Positions 24,601-33,100 of a DNA stretch of 64,000 bases are shown here, piece after piece. Numbering within the stretch: the stretch's first letter is position 1; every line of letters starts with the position of its first letter. The notes beneath the pieces are model-generated. The model ran no database searches and had not been told where the DNA came from. It saw only the letters and a program-made list of their open reading frames with translations. This DNA is from Lineus longissimus (Eukaryota > Nemertea > Pilidiophora > Heteronemertea > Lineidae), in NCBI RefSeq assembly GCF_910592395.1, contig NC_088316.1, forward strand, positions 14,570,001 through 14,634,000, in the 5' to 3' direction. The position numbers and the translations under genes were made by a program.

Positions 24601-27600
24601 TAACTGTTTATAATATAATCTAAGAAGTCATAAAAGATCGAAATCTGTAGACAAGGAGGTCAACGCTACTTTGAGGTTTAGACATTAGCGCACCTGAGGC
24701 AAAATACATTGACAGAGTTGTTTCTGTGCTCAGGGGAAGTCAGAGATGTCCAAGACCAAGTCATAATGATGTTTATGAACAAAGAAGATCACAGGGCTGC
24801 AGTTTAATTAACACATATCAGGCTTCCCCGGCACAAGCCCCTGGTTATAATCATTGATGAATTGACCAGCCCTAGACAGAACCATTGATGATAAATTGTA
24901 CTACTTGTCTTTGGTAGAGCCTTTGGCTTGTGGTACGCATAGGAACTATCGGTTTAAACTAGCTACGTAATTCATTTAGATGCAATTATCAACTCAACTT
25001 ACCTTTGCAAAAGCCAGCCAACCTTTCTGTCTCGGATGAAAGTCAGGCCTGGACATATAAATGTGACCTTTTATAGTGCTATTGTAGCCCGAGCCTATCT
25101 TTTGAAGACCCTCCCTCGTGTGGAGGTACAAGTACTTGCCATCGGTAGCTATGGCACTATGGAGGAAACCTCCATCAGCAGCTGAAAGTGCAACATTAGG
25201 AAACTGTTAAGAGGGTACTTTCATCAAGATATTTCCAAATATTGATTCATATTTGAAACGTCTTCTCAGCATGGCGATTGAAGGCCTGGTTGGTGATGTT
25301 TTATCTTTTTCGGTCTTTACTCATTATTAGTTCCAGATTGATTCAATACTCTGATATCATGTTTGTCACTAACTCCTGGGCAGAAGATCTTGACAGCTGA
25401 ACGGTCTCTTGAGTTGTGAGAGAAATGCCAAGGAGCATACGAGAATAAGGATGGAAAACTTACCAGATTTGGTTGACACTTTATAACTTCCAGATTTATT
25501 TGGTCTAGAATCAGCTAATTTTATAGTCTCTGTTTGCGCTTTCTGCGGTATTCCATTATTTAGCCAATCAGGATGTGCTGTCCTTCCGAGTAGCACCGAC
25601 TGAACACTTCGCTGCAAGGACGTCAGGATACCAGGGACCTTGACGTCCTGTGACGCCAGGGCGGCTGGACTCATGAGCATCGCAGCGACGGCCGAGAGAA
25701 GCTTCCCCGTCTCGCCACGTGCTATGACCAGCGAGATGAGGCAGGCACACGCAACGGCATTGAGGCTGTAACAACCGATGCTGGTGTCGGGATTTGGCTT
25801 GGTTGTGAGATCCATCAGGAGATAATAAAGAGAATCTGAAAGAGATGAACAACAAGCTGAAACTTGCACCTTGAGAACAACTAGGGAAAACAAGTTTACC
25901 ATTAGTCTATTTGTTCACACTCTGAACCTTGTGGTACCCCCACACAAAAGACTGACAGAAACAGGTGTGGTGGTGAAATTTGGCACATCCGAAGTTCAGA
26001 GCTCAAACACTTCAACCAAACTAGTCTCACCAACACCCTACCCTGGTGCTGACAATGAATAAAAAACTACTGTCTCTATTTACTCACCAACGACCTCCCC
26101 AGGCTCACACTTCATACCCTCTGGCATCTGACCCTGAAGCATATCGAGCAATGCCTGTAACGCCCTGGTGCACAGACTCGCATGACTCATTTTGGTCTCC
26201 TTGATCAGCTCGAATACGCCACACAAACCGAGGCCAACAATCTGAAAGACCGACCACATCACATTACAGGGTGTTTCAAGAAAAAGGCAAAACTCACTTG
26301 AGGCTATTGAGCAATATGCTGTTAGTGTTATTAGTAAAACCTCTGCAACAAGTTCCACCTATTGGCATACTAGTATTCACATGTACACTGTATAAAGCAA
26401 CAGACCAGCCCTTTTGTTCTGACAAGGAACCCATGATGATTATACGTCATTATATTTGGACTAGCTGAATGTAGTAGACACACCCTGACACACTTTATTG
26501 ACTAGCAAGGTGCCAGCTTATGAACTATCTGTGGTGTACTCAAAACTCAATGATTTCGATCGGGTCACCCAAAATTGCACATTTTATAAGCACGTCCGCA
26601 AGGGTTCCTTTTTAGTTTCAAATACACTCAAGATACCATTGGCAACCTAAATCTCACCTTTGGCATCTTCAACATGGACTCCTTCATCTTATCCTCCTCC
26701 TCATCGCTTTCTCCCTCCGATATCCCAGTGCCATGAGCCGCTGCAAACGCTCGTATCGAATCCCGGGCCTGGTGATCGAGAACGCACTGACGGATCGTAC
26801 AGAACACGTTGAATGCTGAAGGGTTGCCATGCAGCTCTAGGTATGGCGGTGCGGTTTCGACTGGTTCAGGACTTTTATCCCGCTGCAAAAATATAAAATT
26901 CAAAACTATAACTCGCTTATTCCAAAATGTTCAGTGCAAGCAAAGCAAAGGAAGCTAAACCTAGATTTTTAACAGGCTCCAGATAATGCAGAAGAAAACT
27001 CATGGGTTCCCGCGGGATTCGAACCCAGGCCCTATTGCGTGGTTGCCCACAGTGTTTACCACTACAGGCTCTGAGGCTCTCAGCTGGATCTTTGCCCACT
27101 CACCTTCGCTTGCTTCCCTTTATCCTTGCCCTTATTGGCCTTAGCCCTCTTCTTAATTGGCTTCTTCTTATCACTTTTCTTCCTGCAAAATACAATTCAT
27201 CAGAAAATTTAAAACATAAGAAAGTTAAAACCGTCTTCTTAGCATTCTATTCTATTCGCTCTGTTTGTTTCATGCCTAAGCGCCGATTTGGAACTAGGGG
27301 ATATTGGCCAGGTTTTTTTCTCATTGGCCAAGGGGGACGTCAATCACTTTCATGTTTCTAACCAGGTTTGATTTTTTGGATGCCCTGGAATATGCACCAA
27401 TTACAATAAATCGCACTTAAAAATCTGTAATCAAGAGTTACAAACAGGCAGTCGAGTCATCAAGCCAATGTTTACAAATTGGAAATCATTGGAGGCAGTT
27501 GGCCTTAAACAAAATTGCAGCAACTGAACTGAATTAAGTGCTAGTGAGTGATGAGTCACAGTTTCATAGCCATATAGGAGGCTAGAGAACTCAATTGGCC

Positions 27601-28011
27601 TAAAGTCTGAGACGATGTTCAGTGGAGTAATTCACATCAATCAATGGTAGGCATAGAATAGGCGGACTTGTATTTGTCAACGCGAATCGCTTACCAAGAA
27701 AAGTGAAAGTAAAACTAAAATTTTGCACAAAATATCAACCCTAGACAGAGACTCTAGGCCTAAATATTTTCAGCAAGTTTAGGTTCCCTTTCAATTTCAC
27801 ACAGAACTAATCATACAATAAATGGGGTTTTCAAACCATGCAATAGTGAACAAAAATACACAACGAGATCAAGCCAAGTGGTATTATAACAGTACCTATT
27901 ACTCTCATCTTGCTCCGTAAACAGTTCATGAAATTTCCCTGCAAGGTGTTGGCCCTGCAAAAATTGTGCAACATGACAGCGACTGTTTTCCATCACTGCC
28001 GCGGCGGCCAT
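1..28011 (-). CDS. MYCBP2: MYCBP2/Highwire/RPM-1 (PHR) E3 ubiquitin ligase, 5' 40 exons, continues past left edge
   Basis: Very large atypical RING E3 ligase that in animals controls axon growth and synapse formation by ubiquitinating kinases such as DLK (family knowledge). Exons, 5' to 3' (plus coordinates): 27896-28011, 27104-27182, 26658-26882, 26088-26241, 25464-25835, 25003-25181, 24254-24421, 23849-23990, 23489-23565, 23069-23279, 22665-22832, 22103-22258, 21719-21899, 21380-21534, 19463-19711, 19238-19319, 18881-19089, 18294-18579, 17873-18159, 17470-17689, 16902-17036 (or 16719-16853), 15526-15706, 15007-15199, 14374-14645, 12552-12971, 12211-12432, 11761-12074, 11313-11553, 10841-11038, 10326-10670, 10076-10219, 9366-9878, 8995-9166, 8204-8418, 7548-7901, 7049-7307, 6557-6652, 5297-5584, 2404-2580, <1-116. 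All junctions are GT-AG and keep frame, giving about 2,857 codons. Start MAAAAVMENSR is the only good upstream Met in exon 1; Met7 (27993) is an alternative. The RING end is outside the window. Confidence 0.96.
4503..4522. repeat. GAT microsatellite
   Basis: Short GAT trinucleotide run, with further GAT-rich sequence at about 4580-4630, in the MYCBP2 intron at 2581-5296. That intron otherwise contains nothing I can support. Confidence 0.8.
7049..8418 (-). other. MYCBP2: MYCBP2 tandem SH3-like modules, exons 34-36
   Basis: Two successive bacterial-SH3-like units are visible. The first is AGLRVRQNPSLQSEQIGII (exon 34) continuing to DDGVWVRLSADSIRKW and EAWCLQYNQHLGKTLLVPV in exon 35 (7548-7901). 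The second is GHNVRCRASMKATPIGMLVL (exon 35) continuing to NSEGTWVKMDQDSRQRYC and GEAWSLARGPDD in exon 36 (7049-7307). The x-G-x-x-V/I-R-x-x-P/A-S pattern and the closing EAW motif occur in both. Vertebrate MYCBP2 has the same arrangement. Function of the modules is not established from the sequence. Confidence 0.88.
8204..9878 (-). other. MYCBP2: MYCBP2 filamin/ABP280-like repeat, exons 32-34
   Basis: The second half of exon 32 (ITVITKDQYGQVVMVPNLKV), exon 33 (8995-9166, NDGTYCANWTPGSIGWYNLH followed by VTIDG) and the start of exon 34 (8204-8418, YKVDVKEPPQG) form an immunoglobulin-like filamin repeat with the typical D-G-T-Y-x-x-x-W-T-P and H-V-x-I-D-G motifs. In the family this repeat is embedded between PHR2 and the SH3-like modules. 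All three exons join in frame (phases 0, 1, 0). Confidence 0.92.
9366..11553 (-). other. MYCBP2: MYCBP2 region after PHR2, exons 28-32
   Basis: Exons 28 (11313-11553), 29 (10841-11038), 30 (10326-10670), 31 (10076-10219) and 32 (9366-9878). Exon 29 ends HYAVVESDHPYKPATVANYK; exon 30 begins VSFPECVKWMSLEFDPQCGT and contains FSLETASDYVKDDKACFYGF. This resembles another beta-sandwich of PHR/MATH-like type, as in vertebrate MYCBP2. Exon 31 (ending in acidic DEADEDMDFIEESSDQ) and exon 32 (GGRLARWLQPDSYLDPKQCD, VITKDQYGQVVMVPNLKVEV) lead into the filamin-like repeat. Confidence 0.92.
11761..12432 (-). other. MYCBP2: MYCBP2 PHR domain 2, exons 26-27
   Basis: Exon 26 (12211-12432) has NRFTRMSQSAYWNPGNGSPD, SVCFSVDRQGIVIAGVGVYG and YDYELELLDE. 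Exon 27 (11761-12074) has TKYAIRLRNHGSRTYNGDGG, CADGTTFSFSACSLSSNGTN and RGQIPHVLYYR. This repeats the PHR1 architecture, including the closing S-S-N-G-T-N-x-T-R-G-Q-I-P motif. Residues about 1640-1818. In this domain only one copy of each exon is present, unlike PHR1. Confidence 0.94.
14069..14170. repeat. 17-bp minisatellite, 6 copies
   Basis: Unit ACATGTAGAGCAGCTGT repeated six times head to tail; the fifth copy has one substitution (GAGTAGCTG). Each unit holds two palindromic hexamers, ACATGT and CAGCTG. It lies in MYCBP2 intron 24 (12972-14373). The apparent reading frame through it is a repeat artefact. Confidence 0.95.
14706..14810. repeat. 21-bp minisatellite, 5 copies
   Basis: Unit of 21 bp containing AAGGATTCTAGCACTGTG, five copies with alternating GGC/GTC starts, so the higher-order unit is 42 bp. 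It lies in MYCBP2 intron 23, just upstream (in transcription) of exon 24. Because the period is a multiple of three it makes long open frames on both strands that are not genes. Confidence 0.95.
15803..16029. repeat. cluster of imperfect palindromes (CTGTTTGGCAAGC / GCTTGCCAAACAG)
   Basis: At least four imperfect hairpins of 28-31 bp built from the same arm, at 15803-15830, 15844-15871, 15885-15915 and 16001-16029, plus a half-copy at 15928-15944. They lie in MYCBP2 intron 21 (15707-16718). No tandem register and no coding content. Confidence 0.8.
16719..16853 (-). CDS. MYCBP2: MYCBP2 exon 21B, divergent alternative to exon 21A
   Basis: 135-nt exon with the same phases and length as 21A. It reads REVFTIYFGEPILLR, then NISGPNSDCGSCGQ and ends VVAED, aligning without gaps to 21A. 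The conserved F.EPI.L, SGP.SDCGS.GQ and ED positions are kept while surface positions differ (for example WARV becomes TYVN). Acceptor TTTCTCTGCAG and donor CA/GTAAGT are both strong. The intron between 21A and 21B is only 48 nt. It could replace 21A; joint inclusion would add 45 residues in frame but would duplicate beta strands. Real coding sequence is very likely; the isoform choice is inference. Confidence 0.88.
16902..17036 (-). CDS. MYCBP2: MYCBP2 exon 21A, canonical version of PHR1 internal exon
   Basis: 135-nt exon, entered in phase 2 and leaving in phase 2. It reads REKYPILFDEPIPLQ, then WARVSGPSSDCGSSGQ and ends VTED, closely matching the vertebrate sequence (EKY..MFDEP, WARVSGPSSDCGS.GQ). 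The acceptor is a pyrimidine-rich TTTTCAG and the donor is CA/GTGAGT. It lies first in transcription order, directly upstream of the homologous exon 21B. Being closest to the conserved sequence, it is probably the default isoform (inference). Confidence 0.92.
17127..17250. repeat. degenerate minisatellite of GTAGGCGAAATGG units
   Basis: About eight imperfect copies of a 13-18-bp unit, GTAGGCGAAATGG plus a short spacer, with variants AGGGGAAATGG and AGGAGAAATGG. It is located in MYCBP2 intron 20, directly upstream of the duplicated exon pair 21A/21B. Confidence 0.9.
17873..18579 (-). other. MYCBP2: MYCBP2 segment between RCC1-like and PHR1 domains, exons 18-19
   Basis: Exon 18 (18294-18579) contains KFGRRATWIGASGDQTFLRI followed by DESLINAH, almost identical to the vertebrate protein at this point. 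Exon 19 (17873-18159) contains LLGCLDTLTTANRMGV and ends SKEDFSVVNRFK, leading directly into the first PHR domain. Both exons join their neighbours in frame (phases 1/2 and 2/1). No enzymatic motif is visible; the region is conserved and probably packs against the PHR fold (inference). Confidence 0.92.
19806..19969. mobile_element. 164-bp MITE, PIF/Harbinger-like
   Basis: The left end reads GGGCCAAATTCATAAAGGGC and the right end, read on the other strand, GGGCCAAATTCATAAAGGGT: terminal inverted repeats that match over about the first 19 bases and remain similar for about 30. The element is flanked on both sides by TTA (19803-19805 and 19970-19972), the 3-bp target duplication expected of PIF/Harbinger elements. 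No coding capacity. Located in MYCBP2 intron 14. Confidence 0.82.
24461..24790. repeat. imperfect direct duplication of about 167 bp
   Basis: Copies starting at 24461 and 24628 share CATAAAAG.TCGAAATCTG, AGAC.AGGAGG, TACTTTGAGGT and CCTGAGGCAAAATAC in the same order and spacing. Located in MYCBP2 intron 6 (24422-25002). Diverged, so an old event. Confidence 0.8.
25464..28011 (-). other. MYCBP2: MYCBP2 N-terminal region, exons 1-5 (residues about 1-315)
   Basis: Exon 1 (27896-28011) opens with an alanine-rich start, then FLQGQHLAGKFHELFTEQ. Exon 2 (27104-27182) is a lysine-rich linker (KKSDKKKPIKKRAKANKGK). Exon 3 (26658-26882) contains NPSAFNVFCTIRQCVLDHQ followed by an acidic SDEEEDK stretch. 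Exons 4 and 5 (26088-26241, 25464-25835) carry helical sequence with CGVFELIKETKMSH, SLQRSVQSVLLGR and HPDWLNNGI. Order and motifs match the vertebrate protein (for example NPSAFNIYC, EVFELIKET and SLQRSVQAVLVG as known for MYCBP2). The human low-complexity start is much longer, so this N-terminus is shorter than the vertebrate one. The 5' UTR and promoter cannot be placed. Confidence 0.9.
27001..27090 (-). mobile_element. tRNA-like sequence, probable SINE head
   Basis: Minus strand: AGCCTGTAGTGGTAAACA (box-A-like), then GGGCCTGGGTTCGAATCCCG (box B, intact T-loop GGTTCGAATCC) about 36 nt later. The 5' and 3' ends do not pair as an acceptor stem, so it is not a functional tRNA gene. It lies in MYCBP2 intron 2, next to the exon 2 donor at 27103. 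Confidence 0.55.
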
Positions 28012-29207
28012 AGTGCAAAAATTCCGCTACCTGTAGCAGAATTATAGGCCCAGGAGCAATCCGTGACATATGTTGAATGAATATATCTAATTCGACAGGC
28101 TGGAATCCCTAAATATTGGATATTCCAGCAATTTTTCCTCAGTTCTGAAATGTCGAAATTGGGAATAAATCGCCATTTTGGATCGATTTAGCCATCTATC
28201 GGTCGTTAGGTTAACTGAAAATGCCGTCAGGTGCTGCCATCTAGTATAGCTTTGCTGAGCTAAACGTCACGGACAGTCAAGGATTTCGGCGACGAATAAA
28301 GCATGTGACCTCTATCTTTGGCACGCACAGCACACAGGACTCCATGTAATGAAAACAGTGGAATTACAGACCAGACTTGGCATAGGGCCAAGTTCTGGAT
28401 GTGCATATCGTCCAGTGATGAGGCACTGTTGGCTATTCGAAGTGGCTCAGACGAGAGTGACGGACCAAATTTAGATACTGTAAACTCGATAAGGAGCCGT
28501 CCCAACTTTCTAGATGTGATCGCAGCATCCAAAACTTATTAGGTTTGCAATGATTTCGTTGCAACACTTGTCTTTCCCTTTAAAAGCCACGGGAGAAGGC
28601 CTTTTGCAAGTTTACGTTGATTGTGACAATGTGGTTTATCCTGTCTTTTCTTTGTATACAGTTCCTGACCAGTGACTTATCTATGTGCTGAGAAGTAATC
28701 TATGAATAGAAGTATTGTAAAGTAATTGGGTCCGTGATGAAATGATGTGACTTCAACTGAAAGACGCATACACTCCAAACACTAAAAAGATACGGGTGAA
28801 GCATGACAACTAGGGCGTCCTCTAGTTGTGCATCTAAGGGTGGTCGGGCATTATATGTACTCGACGGTGAATCGTATGAACTAAAAAAAACAACTTATAT
28901 CAACAATATCTCTGATTTATTTTTTTTCATTATTTAATTTTTGCATATCGTCAACCTCATAAAATGCTCAGGTCATCTTTTTGTCCATTTTTATCACAGT
29001 ACATGAAACATCAATATGATGGGCTATTACACAATTCCCGAAACAAATAATGGGTGTTCCCAAGTAAACACTGCAACTCGGCCAAGAGCCGTTACGGCTG
29101 TCTTGACAGTAGTCATGCAGTGTAACGACCTTCTCCGCGGGCACTACTGCAACTTTCCTGCCGTCCGGAATATGAGATGATACAAAGCATAGCAGTACTA
29201 CATAAAC

Positions 29208-29234
29208 ATAATAATAATAATAATAATAATAATA
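29208..29234. repeat. ATA microsatellite
   Basis: Uninterrupted ATA/TAA trinucleotide run of about nine units in the MYCBP2-GCLC intergenic region. Confidence 0.9.
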
Positions 29235-29836
29235 TGCATAATATCCTTTCCCCATGCACAATCACGATATAACATAATGTACACATGTCTGAACACAACA
29301 ATAACAGTTTTACAAAAAATGTACTAATATATCGGAATACATATCGGAGTACAAACATATTTTTTGCCCCACCTCGATAGAAGGAACGCTTCGCAAAAAC
29401 ACGGACTATTACGTATTAACGTCCGTCCATAATAATTATTGCGCTCCTGTGCCATGTCTGTTTAGATAAGTTTTGTAAATAGTTTAGCAGACGAAGTTCC
29501 CACTTCCAGTCTCGCGGGGGCGAGAAACCAGACGAGAAAGGTAAGTCAGATCGGGTCATGTGACTCTGGCTCTTGTCCATTTTGTCTGCTCTGTGAAGTG
29601 GACCGGTGTTTTTGTCTGTGGACGAATTTTAACGTCTTAGCTCAACTTTCCTGTTATGTTTTCCGCCTTTCCGTCAAGTTAAACCTTTCTACCTGCGTTG
29701 TAGCGCTTCAAGGTTTGTGGTTGTCGCTTCTAAGCGTCGGTTTAGGTGTCGTTTCTGACTTGGTTTGTATGCCCTCGTGAGACTTGTTGACAAAGTTTTC
29801 CCGCGGTTTTGTCCGCCATCTTGAACACATTTCGTC

Positions 29837-29842
29837 TTTATT
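29837..29842 (-). terminator. possible polyadenylation signal of GCLC
   Basis: Minus-strand AATAAA (TTTATT on plus) about 355 nt past the GCLC stop. Position is plausible for a 3' UTR end but there is no other support. Confidence 0.3.
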
Positions 29843-30197
29843 TTGTTGACTTGTCAAACATGTCTTATTCCACGTAAGGCTTCGTAAATCGTAATAGCAT
29901 CAATCCTCTCACACGGTATCGGAATCGGGGACTAGTTCTTGTGTCCCTGATGCGACTAACAGTATGAAAGGAATAATTTTTTATCCAGGGAACCTCCTTA
30001 GCCTATTCAGTTCGGAGAAAGTCTCCAAGTGAGACTGAAAATACATGGTCAGCTTTCGTCGAGAAAAGAGGTCTTCGTTCTTCTTCAACCCTAATAGCAT
30101 GCCGATCTACCGGCGTCAGTTGTGCGTCCATCCTTGAAATATGGAGACTCTTGGATTGACGTAACGCCGGGAAGTCGGCATGAACTAATAGTGACTT

Positions 30198-33100
30198 TTA
30201 AAGAAAAGATCCATGGAGCTCTGGACAACGTAACTTTCCGCGGCTGATCAAGTCGCATTTGTTCAGCAGGTCATACTGTATCTTCTCAATGACGATGGAG
30301 TCTTGTTTGTAGTCCGGATGTGAGGTCACGAAGTGTCGTTGCCAGCGAGCGATGGTCATGAGTTTGCCTAAAAAGAAGAAGAATGAGATTTTGATACTTC
30401 GTGTACAATGTTATGTAAACGGTGTCATAAAGACCTGAACGGAACTATTCAAGCGACTGCCCTTTAAAAAGACGACAGAATGAGAATTTAGGCCTCGGTG
30501 CGAGCGAGCGGCAGTGTATTCGGCTGGCTATGAGAGGTAAGGGGAAATTTAAAAAACGCGATGTTCCAGCATCTTAGATGAAGCGTCCTTACCACTAGCT
30601 CTCTCCTGAATAAACTTGACGTAGTTGGTGACTTGTTCGTGCGTCTGGTTGTCCAGGGCGAGCGTCGCAATGAAGTCATGGATGTATTGCGCCAACCCCG
30701 GGAAACCCCCGCCGCCTGACCCGTTGATGATGTAGTCGATGCTCCTTTCTCTGAAGTAATCTGTCCCACCGTTTATTGATCCATTTGTGAATGGTTCCTC
30801 TTTTCCTAGAAAGAAATTGATGAGTTACAGCCTAAAGAAATGGTAAGTGCCATCTGGCGGCAAATGGAGAAGAACAATAGTGCGGTTAAAACAGACCAGA
30901 CCAGGCGCATTTAATTGTTGTTACCTTCTATGTTATTCCTGAAGGAGAAGGTCTGCTCTCTCACCGCGTCCCTCTTGGCGGCATTACGGAGATTCTCATC
31001 CACCTTCGACATCGGGATGAGCAAGTTCAGTCGGTGATGAAGGATGGTTTTCGTGAGTAGTACCATGAAAACACAGTAGGCGGCGTTCTCGAAGTCGGTA
31101 AGTTGGACCTCGATTGGACGGAATTCGACCCTCCATCCGGCGTTGGTGATGGGGCAGGGTTGTTTGAAGCGAATAGTCTTCCAGATTGTGCTGTTAATGG
31201 CCTGGAGAACAGAAATCTCATGTTTAAAAGGTACCTCGTCGAAAAGATGTTTCGTCTTGGCCGCAGCGTCAACTACCGATAGTTTGAATTGGCCATTGAT
31301 GAAGTTGAGTCAAACCATAAACTATAAAGGTTTTACTGGTACTTGAGAACTATTAAACTTGTACTGACATGTTGAGTTCGATAGTTTGCCACCAGATGGC
31401 TCATTTCATCCTCACTTACATAACATTCTGAATTCAAGTAAGATTGCTTGCTAAACTTACGTCGTAATGATAGGTAGATTTTTCATCGTCTTGTTGGCTG
31501 GGGTGGGTTGCGAGGTAGAGCGGATCGCGGGAAAACGCATGCGCCACGTGCATTGCGAATGCGTGGTCGATTCCTGCGTTCTTCAACTTTGTAAGCAGAG
31601 CTTCTGGTGTCTTCAGGTTCTGGTCATTGTAGTAATGACCTTGAGTGGAGATGTATAGGTCAACGCCGCCATATCTGGATTTCAGCTGAGCATGTTCGGC
31701 CTGAAATAAAACAACAGAATTATTACAACTGTTTAGAATGCTCAAGACGAGTTACGTTTATAACGTACCTAAATAGTGCTGTTATTTCACGAGAGTCTAG
31801 AACAGTCTAGGGAAAAGCGAGGTTAACGAAGTTACGTTAACTGACTCACCCCATGCCCGTTGCCTCTTTCAATGTCCGTCCTATCATCCATGGCCTCACT
31901 GAACACCTCGTACCTGCCATCTATATCTGAGAGGTAACCTCGCCATATTGGGCAAGCGGCAGACAAGGCAAGCTGAAAGAATGAATGGGAAGACTTAGAC
32001 CTGAATACCGAGTTTAAAAGTCAGTACATCGCATATCTATAATGAAAAAGTGCCAAAGCGTATCGGTACGTAATTCTCAATATGAATGGCAGTGTTGTAA
32101 CTTCATCGAAAGAGCCCAACACTGCAGTGGTGAATCTGTGTTCGAGACTGACTACTCACCATGACAGGGGCGAAAGCAGTGAGTTGATCAAACATGACCT
32201 TTGCCTCGGTGACGTTCGTGGCCTGCATGGTGCACTGGAGGGCAGAACAGCCGGCGCCGAATCCCATAGCGTCCATGAGTATACGGTAGTCGTCGGGGTC
32301 GGACTTGGTGCCGTTATCCGGGGCTGTTGTGTTTACATCTTTGTAAATTGGCACGTACAAGGCGTACTTTTTTCCACTCCTCTCTTGTACGTGTCTACCG
32401 ATCGCTCTGAAATATAAAAAGGCATGTAATTCCGCAGTTGATAGTAGTTCGGGAGACTGTTGTTCGGAAATACCGACAACGACGAAAACAGCCAGGACCA
32501 ACCAGAAAATTCAAAATCGTGACTCAAGCAACAGTACAGGCATCAGTAAACTCCAGCGTTACAAAGCTTGCTTTGACCAACCAGGGCCTGGACAGGGACA
32601 ATCTGTCCCATGTACCATGGCACCATGTCGCCTTTTGTCGGACTCCGAAGATATCGTGATATCTGGATGCCTAGCTCGCCAGTCGTCGTTCCAAGCAGCG
32701 AACCAACCAACCTCGACAATAAACCTCCTCTGCAGACTGCGTATTTAAACAATCGGTAACTCAGTGAAAGTAAAAGCACTTCGCGTTCTCTCTTACTTGT
32801 ATCTGAGGTTGCTCCTCAGTTCAATCGCCTCGGGCAAGAACTGGCTGAGTGCTGGGATCGGTATTGATGGTGGCTCAGTGGAGTTGGCTGCTCCCATCCT
32901 GCAAGTAAGATTACGGCTGATTGTAAGATGGAATTTCATTGAATTGAATCGTGATACCATGCAAGGCGCAGTTTCTTTCGTAACTCCATTCACATAGCTT
33001 TCCCACCAAAATCAATTTGTGAGGAAAAGAGCACTATCATGGGGAAGTCCTCTTCAGCGTTCGTCTTGTATTTCGCGTTGTGATCTGTGACTTTCCTCTC

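Larger units (their letters stand above)
18881..25181 (-). other. MYCBP2: MYCBP2 RCC1-like domain region with Cys-rich insert, exons 6-17 (residues about 316-974)
   Basis: RCC1-like beta-propeller blades are visible as repeated G-x-V/I-Y/F-x-F-G units: GEVFMFGKD (exon 11, 22665-22832), GQIYTFGLNNKGQCGRD (exon 12), GDVYTFGSNQYGQLGLG (exon 16) and GMIYTFGAYQKSQLGR (exon 17). In the family this region binds partners and contributes to GEF-like functions. Exons 13-14 (21719-21899, 21380-21534) interrupt the propeller with a dense cysteine cluster (HECMICTLCGECTGYG, then CGCGSGESGCSECGCCKTC), conserved in human MYCBP2 and likely metal binding (inference). Exon 15 (19463-19711) is a charged coiled-coil-like linker (RKIEEKRQKLKAKAVARQQK) before the last blades. 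Intron 14 (19712-21379) carries a MITE. Confidence 0.92.
28012..30197. other. intergenic region between MYCBP2 5' end and GCLC 3' end
   Basis: About 2.2 kb without a supportable protein gene. It should contain the MYCBP2 promoter and 5' UTR (right of 28011) and the GCLC 3' UTR (left of 30198). No TATA box is obvious near 28011. An ATA microsatellite is at 29208-29234. A GC-rich stretch around 29500-29545 ends in a good plus-strand splice donor. The region 28020-28900 otherwise shows nothing I can name. Confidence 0.6.

Noticed and set aside
27001-27090. Functional tRNA gene
   Set aside because: T-loop and box A are good but no 7-bp acceptor stem or proper anticodon arm can be formed.
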